Origin: an uncultured Collinsella sp. | GTDB lineage: Bacteria; Actinomycetota; Coriobacteriia; Coriobacteriales; Coriobacteriaceae | Reading direction: 5' to 3' | Assembly (NCBI GenBank): GCA_900544865.1 | Contig: UQXA01000001.1 | Coordinates: 62,001 to 126,000, forward strand | Length of the DNA: 64,000 nt | Part shown: positions 59,835-64,000 of the stretch, one piece after another | Numbering within the stretch: position 1 is the first letter of the stretch | Layout of the letters: each line of letters begins with the position of its first letter | Translations under genes and position numbers: made by a program | Notes under the pieces: generated by a model | Databases searched by the model: none | What the model was told of the DNA's origin: nothing | Seen by the model: the letters and a program-made list of their open reading frames with translations, nothing else

Positions 59835-60962
59835 TTAGTAACGTACGAAGATGTAGTTATTGTTCATGCCGGCGGCAACGGAGCTGATGATAACACCCGT
59901 GTTGTAGTCGGAAGCATGAATCATCTGACCACCACCAATGTAAATGCCGGTGTGGTACGAGTTGACCACAACGTCACCGGGCTGCGGATCGGACACACGC
60001 GTCCAGCCCATAAAGGTGCCCGTGGTGCCCAGGCGGCAATAGCGACCAGTGAGGCAATAGCTAACAAAACCAGAGCAGTCGAAGCTGTTCGGGCCAATTC
60101 CGCCCCAAGAATAAGCGCAACCAAGCTTGCTGTATGCACGCGAAACAACGGAACCGCCGTCGACGGACTGGCTCGGAGCAGAAGGCGTCGGAGCCGGAGC
60201 AGGCGTGGAGGGCTGCGGCGTCGGAGCGGGTGCCGGCGTAGGAGCCGGAGTGTTGCCGCCCTGGTTGTTGTTATTGCTGGTCTGGCCACCGTTGTTGGTG
60301 TTCTCGGTCGTACCGGCAGTCTCGTTGCTCACCGTGGCCTTCTCGGCGGTGCTGGCGTTGATGCCGGCTTGCAGCGCAGCGTTGGCCTCGGCCTCTGCGG
60401 CAAGCTCGGCCTGCAGCTGCGAATCCAGGGAGTTTACGACGTTCTGGGCTTCAGCCTGCTGAGCGTTAAGCTCGTCGACCTTCTTTTGCGTGGCGGCGAC
60501 GTTCTTCTCCTGCTCGGTCTGCTTATCGGTGAGCTGCTGCTTAAGCTCCTTGACCTCTTGAATGGTCTGAGCCTGCTTATCGGAAACTTTGCCGTAGTAG
60601 AACAGACGGTTGAGCATATCGCTCAGGTCATCGACGCCCGTCAGAACCTGAAGCAGGCTCAGACCGCCGGTTTTGTACTCGCCGGCGACATAGGTCGAGA
60701 GCTTGGCCTGACCATCGGCGATCTCCTGCTGCTTTTGCGTGATCTCGCCGGCAGTCTGATCGAGCGCCTGCGTCTGCGTGGCGAGCTCATCGTAAATCTG
60801 CTGAGTTTGGGTACCGATCTGCTCGAGCTTCGTACGAGCAGCGGCAAGGTCGGATGCGGTATCGGCGTAGGCAGGAGCCGCGAGGCCCAAGCCCAAAACA
60901 CAAGCGAGGGTTGCCGTAGCAGCGCAGCGTGCCATGTTTTTGTGCGTGTTTGCTGTGCGCAT
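59835..60962 (-). CDS. Secreted NlpC/P60 peptidoglycan hydrolase
   Basis: A cell-wall endopeptidase of 375 residues. Signal peptide with predicted cleavage after AYA (residue 33), a long coiled coil (about 34-215, rich in Gln and Ala), an Asn/Thr and Pro/Ala linker (about 220-265), and a C-terminal NlpC/P60 domain with the catalytic Cys in FDCSGFVSYC, His in SYHTGIYIGG and a further His in QMIHASDY. The coiled coil resembles regulators that bind FtsX in RipC/PcsB-type hydrolases; that partnership is a guess. A terminator follows. Confidence 0.92.
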   Translation of the reverse strand: MRTANTHKNMARCAATATLACVLGLGLAAPAYADTASDLAAARTKLEQIGTQTQQIYDELATQTQALDQTAGEITQKQQEIADGQAKLSTYVAGEYKTGGLSLLQVLTGVDDLSDMLNRLFYYGKVSDKQAQTIQEVKELKQQLTDKQTEQEKNVAATQKKVDELNAQQAEAQNVVNSLDSQLQAELAAEAEANAALQAGINASTAEKATVSNETAGTTENTNNGGQTSNNNNQGGNTPAPTPAPAPTPQPSTPAPAPTPSAPSQSVDGGSVVSRAYSKLGCAYSWGGIGPNSFDCSGFVSYCLTGRYCRLGTTGTFMGWTRVSDPQPGDVVVNSYHTGIYIGGGQMIHASDYNTGVIISSVAAGMNNNYIFVRY

Positions 60963-60994
60963 GTAGCTTCCTTTCCAGTAACTAAGGGTAACGG

Positions 60995-61525
60995 CTAGTC
61001 CACCGTCACCAGGCTAAAGAGCTCCACATCGTCATTAGACGGTGTGAGCTTCTCGCGCGGGTTGAGAAACGCAAGCTCAAGGATACAACCGTAACCGACA
61101 AGCTTTGCGCCCATATCTCGCACCAGTTTACCTGTTGCCTCGACGGTTCCGCCCGTCGCGACCAAGTCGTCCAGAATCAACACGGTATCTTTAGAGCTGA
61201 TAGCGTCGGCATGGATCTCAATTGAATCGGTGCCGTACTCGAGCTCGTAGCTCTGACTTACGGTCTCGCGCGGTAGCTTGCCAGGTTTACGTGCGGGAAC
61301 AAAGCCGGCGCCAAGGGCTACAGCCACCGGTACGCCAACCATAAAGCCGCGAGCCTCGGGACCCACGACCTTGGTGATTCCCATGCCGGCAAAGTGCTCG
61401 GCGAGGGCATCGGTCATGGCTTTGAGCGCCTCGGGATTGCCAAAGAGCGGCGTGATGTCTTTAAAGATGACTCCGGGCTCGGGATAGTCGGGGATGTCGA
61501 CGATTTGAGATTCGAAGTCGTACAT
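60995..61525 (-). CDS. apt: Adenine phosphoribosyltransferase
   Basis: Salvages adenine to AMP with PRPP. 176 residues, with PEPGVIFKDITPL, GPEARGFMVG, RKPGKLP and the PRPP loop VLILDDLVATGGT. The start at 61525 (MYDFESQ) follows AAAGG; five more in-frame codons upstream are unlikely. It stands between an NlpC/P60 gene and a MerR regulator on the same strand. The usual partner relA is absent. Confidence 0.95.
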   Translation of the reverse strand: MYDFESQIVDIPDYPEPGVIFKDITPLFGNPEALKAMTDALAEHFAGMGITKVVGPEARGFMVGVPVAVALGAGFVPARKPGKLPRETVSQSYELEYGTDSIEIHADAISSKDTVLILDDLVATGGTVEATGKLVRDMGAKLVGYGCILELAFLNPREKLTPSNDDVELFSLVTVD

Positions 61526-61565
61526 TGCATGACCTTTCAATGGGTTGCCGGATAAGCGGCAGCTG

Positions 61566-62444
61566 TTATTTTCCCGCGGTGGCGGTGCCGGATTGCGAAG
61601 GGGTGACGACCTTGAGCGGCTTTACGAGGGAATCCTCGTGCGAAGCCGGCGCGCCTATCTCTTCGTTTTTGGCCTTGGTTGACTCGGAGCGAGTGATTTC
61701 CTCATCGAGTGCATCGATGTCGGCGTCCTCGACCACGGCGTTGAGCGACTCAAAAACGCGGTTCTTGAGCAGCGCGGTGTGCACGCCCTCCGTCAGGTCG
61801 TGAAGCTTCTTAAACGCACGCTCGAGCTTGGCGTCGCGCTCGTCATCGGAGGTGTCCATGCCGAGCATGCTCACGAGCACCTGCTCAAACATCGAGGACT
61901 CGCGGTTGGCGGAAGACACGTACTGACGCAGGTTGCGCGGCTCGATATGGAAGCGTGACAGCTCGGAGCAGTAGCGGATGATCGGGAAATCGCGACCATC
62001 GACGAGCTCACGATTTTGCGGACTCTTGATGATGCGAATGAGGTCGTTCTCGGCGAGCGAGCGGATAAACGAAATCTCGACGCCCAGCATATCGGGAATG
62101 GTCTCGATAGGATGCAGCTTTTGCTTAGTCTCCTTGGGCTCCGTCTTGAGCGGAACATCGGACAGCAAGCCCACCTCGTAAGCGAGCGTTGACAGGTCCG
62201 TGGCGTTTTCCAAGCGCTGCTTAATCACGTTGAGTGGCATATAGCGGGTCTTCTGCAGGTGCAGAATGACCTCCAGGCGATCAACGTCCTCCTTGGAGTA
62301 CTGACGGTATCCCTTAGGCGTACGATGAGGGGTAATGAGCCCCTCATCCTCTAGAAATCTAATTTTTGAGTTCGAAAGATCGGGGTATGCGCCTCGAAGT
62401 AGGTTGACGACTTGGCCGATACTCAGATAGTTGCGTTCGGCCAT
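61566..62444 (-). CDS. MerR-family regulator, FtsR-like
   Basis: 292 residues. An N-terminal MerR winged helix (about 5-75: YLSIGQVVNLLRGAYPDLSNSKIRFLEDEGL) is followed by a second region with a further MerR-like part (about 115-200) and a low-complexity tail. This two-part form, beside an FHA protein gene, is that of actinobacterial FtsR (Rv1828 type), which in Corynebacterium promotes ftsZ expression. The start lies 3 nt after the FHA gene. The role here is inferred from form and neighbours. Confidence 0.82.
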   Translation of the reverse strand: MAERNYLSIGQVVNLLRGAYPDLSNSKIRFLEDEGLITPHRTPKGYRQYSKEDVDRLEVILHLQKTRYMPLNVIKQRLENATDLSTLAYEVGLLSDVPLKTEPKETKQKLHPIETIPDMLGVEISFIRSLAENDLIRIIKSPQNRELVDGRDFPIIRYCSELSRFHIEPRNLRQYVSSANRESSMFEQVLVSMLGMDTSDDERDAKLERAFKKLHDLTEGVHTALLKNRVFESLNAVVEDADIDALDEEITRSESTKAKNEEIGAPASHEDSLVKPLKVVTPSQSGTATAGK

Positions 62445-62447
62445 GCC

Positions 62448-62882
62448 CTACTCACCGGTTTCGATGCGCTCCGGCGTGCTCTCGTGGTAGATGAGCGTAA
62501 ACGTACCGATCTGGACGGAAGAACCGTCGTGCAGCGGGGCTGCATTGACGATGGCACCGTCGACCCAGGTGCCATTGAGCGAGCCCAAGTCCTCGATGCG
62601 AGCGCCGAGGCCCTCGCGAATAATGCGCGCGTGGCTGCGCGAAACGGTCATGTCATTGAGGAAGATGCCGTTCGCGGGATCGCGGCCAATGGTGGTCACG
62701 TCATCCTCGAGCTCAAAAGCGGCACCAGTCTGCGGACCCTTGACGATGGACAGAACGGGGGCGGTGATGCGCACGTTGGCCATGAGGTCGGGAACGGTGA
62801 CGTCGCTTGAAGGCACGCGGAATACGCAGGTAGCGTCAGCAGTCTTATCATTCTGAGGCATATTGTTAACCATGTTGTCCAT
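62448..62882 (-). CDS. FHA-domain protein, GarA/OdhI-like
   Basis: 144 residues. A C-terminal FHA domain (about 45-135) with the phosphothreonine-binding residues GR (66-67), SRSH (81-84) and NG (103-104). The N-terminal tail has DATCVFR (16-22), which lines up with the ETTSVFR phospho-switch of GarA/OdhI; the second Thr is kept (Thr18) and the first is Ala. GarA-type proteins regulate 2-oxoglutarate metabolism when unphosphorylated. The start follows TAGGGG. The kinase gene is not in the window. Confidence 0.82.
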   Translation of the reverse strand: MDNMVNNMPQNDKTADATCVFRVPSSDVTVPDLMANVRITAPVLSIVKGPQTGAAFELEDDVTTIGRDPANGIFLNDMTVSRSHARIIREGLGARIEDLGSLNGTWVDGAIVNAAPLHDGSSVQIGTFTLIYHESTPERIETGE

Positions 62883-62948
62883 GACAACCCCTAACTTATC
62901 GCGGACGTGCCGCAAATAATGAACCGTACGTAATCATACCCCAACGAA

Positions 62949-63653
62949 TCAGTCTTCGATTTCAGGGTTCAGAAAGTCGATGTCCTCGTCCTCGGGATGC
63001 GTGAGAGCCTGTTTAATGGCCGCTCCGCCCTTAATGGAGTAGATGACAGCGGTGAGCATGGAGAAGATCACGCCGCCGTACACAAAGAAGATGCCGAGGG
63101 GCATCGAGCTTCCGTTGAGGCCCGGGAAGGCCGTAAGGGCTGAAGGTAAAAGATGCAGGCCGTCAATAACGGGGAACCCGAGCAGCATGAGCGAGAAGCC
63201 GGTCATGAGCAGCGCTGTGGCAATCTTTCCGGGGAAGACAACATCGATGGGGCGACGGTGATAATGGCGCACGATAAGCGTGCCGATGCCCAGATAGATG
63301 TCGCGGCCAATAATGAGCACGCAGACCCAGATGGGCAGCTCTCCGCGGACCACCAGCCCCAAGACGCCGGTGAACAGCAGCGCACGGTCGCAAATGGGAT
63401 CCATGACCTTGCCGAGCCATGAGACCGTCTTAGTCATGCGGGCGATCTGACCGTCCATCCAGTCGGTGGAGGCGGCAACGGCGTAGATAACGATGGCGAT
63501 GACGCGGTTGTTGTCCGTCACAAACAGGTACAGAAATACCAGGGTGAGGATCAGGCGCGTAAAGGTGATGAAATTGGAGATCGTAAAGATCTTATTCGAC
63601 GGGTAATCGGAAGTGCCGATAAGCTCCTTTTTGATCTTCTTTTTGATGCCCAC
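62949..63653 (-). CDS. CDP-alcohol phosphatidyltransferase, second PgsA-like protein
   Basis: A membrane phospholipid synthase of 234 residues with about six helices. The signature D-x2-DG-x2-AR-x8-G-x3-D-x3-D is complete in the region DWMDGQIAR ... DPICD. The product cannot be told apart (phosphatidylglycerol-, cardiolipin- or inositol-type). A GTG start at 63653 has GGGGGAG upstream and is better than an upstream ATG that would add 45 unrelated residues. Position before FHA and MerR genes recalls pgsA2-garA-Rv1828 in Mycobacterium. A TATAGT -10 lies about 30-35 nt before the start. Confidence 0.87.
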   Translation of the reverse strand: MGIKKKIKKELIGTSDYPSNKIFTISNFITFTRLILTLVFLYLFVTDNNRVIAIVIYAVAASTDWMDGQIARMTKTVSWLGKVMDPICDRALLFTGVLGLVVRGELPIWVCVLIIGRDIYLGIGTLIVRHYHRRPIDVVFPGKIATALLMTGFSLMLLGFPVIDGLHLLPSALTAFPGLNGSSMPLGIFFVYGGVIFSMLTAVIYSIKGGAAIKQALTHPEDEDIDFLNPEIED

Positions 63654-63779
63654 AGGACTCCCCCGCTGGTTAACGACAAAACTTTCGATACTATACCCGT
63701 TCCGGCGATGTCTATCCAGCGTAAGCATAGAGAGTCCAGACATGTGGAGGGCGCTTTTAGGCGGCGGGGATTTCGCATT

Positions 63780-63838
63780 CGTGTACATCAGCCTCCAAAC
63801 ATGTCGAAAAATGTCGATTTTGGTGGCTGATGTACACG
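63780..63838. repeat. Long inverted repeat beside tRNA-Pro
   Basis: Arms of 19-20 nt (GTGTACATCAGCC-T/A-CCAAA) with one mismatch flank a spacer holding ATGTCGA twice. TTTTG follows on the plus strand but no plus-strand gene precedes it. It is perhaps an isolated repeat element. The rest of the 293-nt gap shows only the tRNA terminator and the PgsA-like gene's promoter. Confidence 0.65.
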
Positions 63839-63902
63839 TTTTGATTCGGTGATTGCATCGAGCGGGAACGTTGTTGCTTTAAGCAAAATAATCATGGTGA
63901 TT

Positions 63903-63938
63903 AAAACAAAAAAGGTCAGGCACTAGGTGCCTGACCTG
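63903..63938 (-). terminator. Terminator of tRNA-Pro
   Basis: On the minus strand AGGTCAGGCA pairs with TGCCTGACCT, then TTTTTTG. Confidence 0.9.
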
Positions 63939-63946
63939 CAAACTTC

Positions 63947-64000
<54 letters not shown>

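Overview
The window looks like a chromosomal stretch of a high-GC gut actinobacterium of the class Coriobacteriia, most likely Collinsella. This is inferred from gene content, not from a search. It carries an actinobacterial-type integration host factor between pyrF and gmk and a GarA-like FHA / FtsR-like MerR pair, alongside genes more familiar from Firmicutes (RNase Y, RNase J, SpoVS, DegV, PyrK/PyrD 1B). Nearly all of it is ordinary housekeeping sequence. There is no prophage, CRISPR array, rRNA operon or classical insertion sequence; the one mobile-type gene is a Y1/RAYT-like transposase.

Layout. 1-6.4 kb: the 3' part of proS, a phosphotransferase-like kinase, adhE, a Y1 transposase unit bounded by inverted repeats, and rpmB. 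6.6-12.1 kb: a pyrimidine operon pyrR-B-C-K-D-F behind an attenuator-like leader. 12.3-19.5 kb: mIHF, gmk, rpoZ, thiI, then comEA-comEC-holA and rpsT. 19.5-31.4 kb: lepA, dusB, hemW, two dnaJ genes (one with membrane helices), mtaB, phoH, ybeY, dgkA, era, recO, rpsO. 31.6-43.2 kb: pnp, rnj, ftsK, a rodZ-like gene, yajQ, rimO, pgsA and pncC. 43.2-52.2 kb: recA-recX, rny, a GHKL ATPase, spoVS, miaB-miaA-hflX. 52.2-55.1 kb: a membrane acyltransferase-like gene and lexA on the minus strand, facing a LysM membrane protein, nrdR and dut. 55.1-64 kb: a structured convergent intergenic region, a UgtP/MGDG-type glycosyltransferase facing trxB, a DUF1836 regulator, degV, an NlpC/P60 hydrolase, apt, an FtsR-like MerR gene, an FHA gene, a second CDP-alcohol phosphotransferase, and part of a tRNA-Pro.

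Functional themes: pyrimidine synthesis and dUTP/dNTP control (pyr, nrdR, dut); RNA processing and decay (pnp, rnj, rny, ybeY, era); tRNA and ribosome modification (thiI, dusB, mtaB, rimO, miaB, miaA); DNA uptake and SOS repair (comEA/EC, recA/X/O, lexA with GAAC-N4-GTTC boxes).

The least explained signals are non-coding. Two inverted palindromes at 55130-55595 share a 36-nt core while their arms differ but co-vary. A 27-nt operator-like palindrome occurs upstream of both the DUF1836 gene and degV. A series of TTTGG-centred motifs repeats every 11 bp before recA, with a shorter version before comEA. A DnaJ whose second C-terminal domain is replaced by membrane helices is the most unusual protein.
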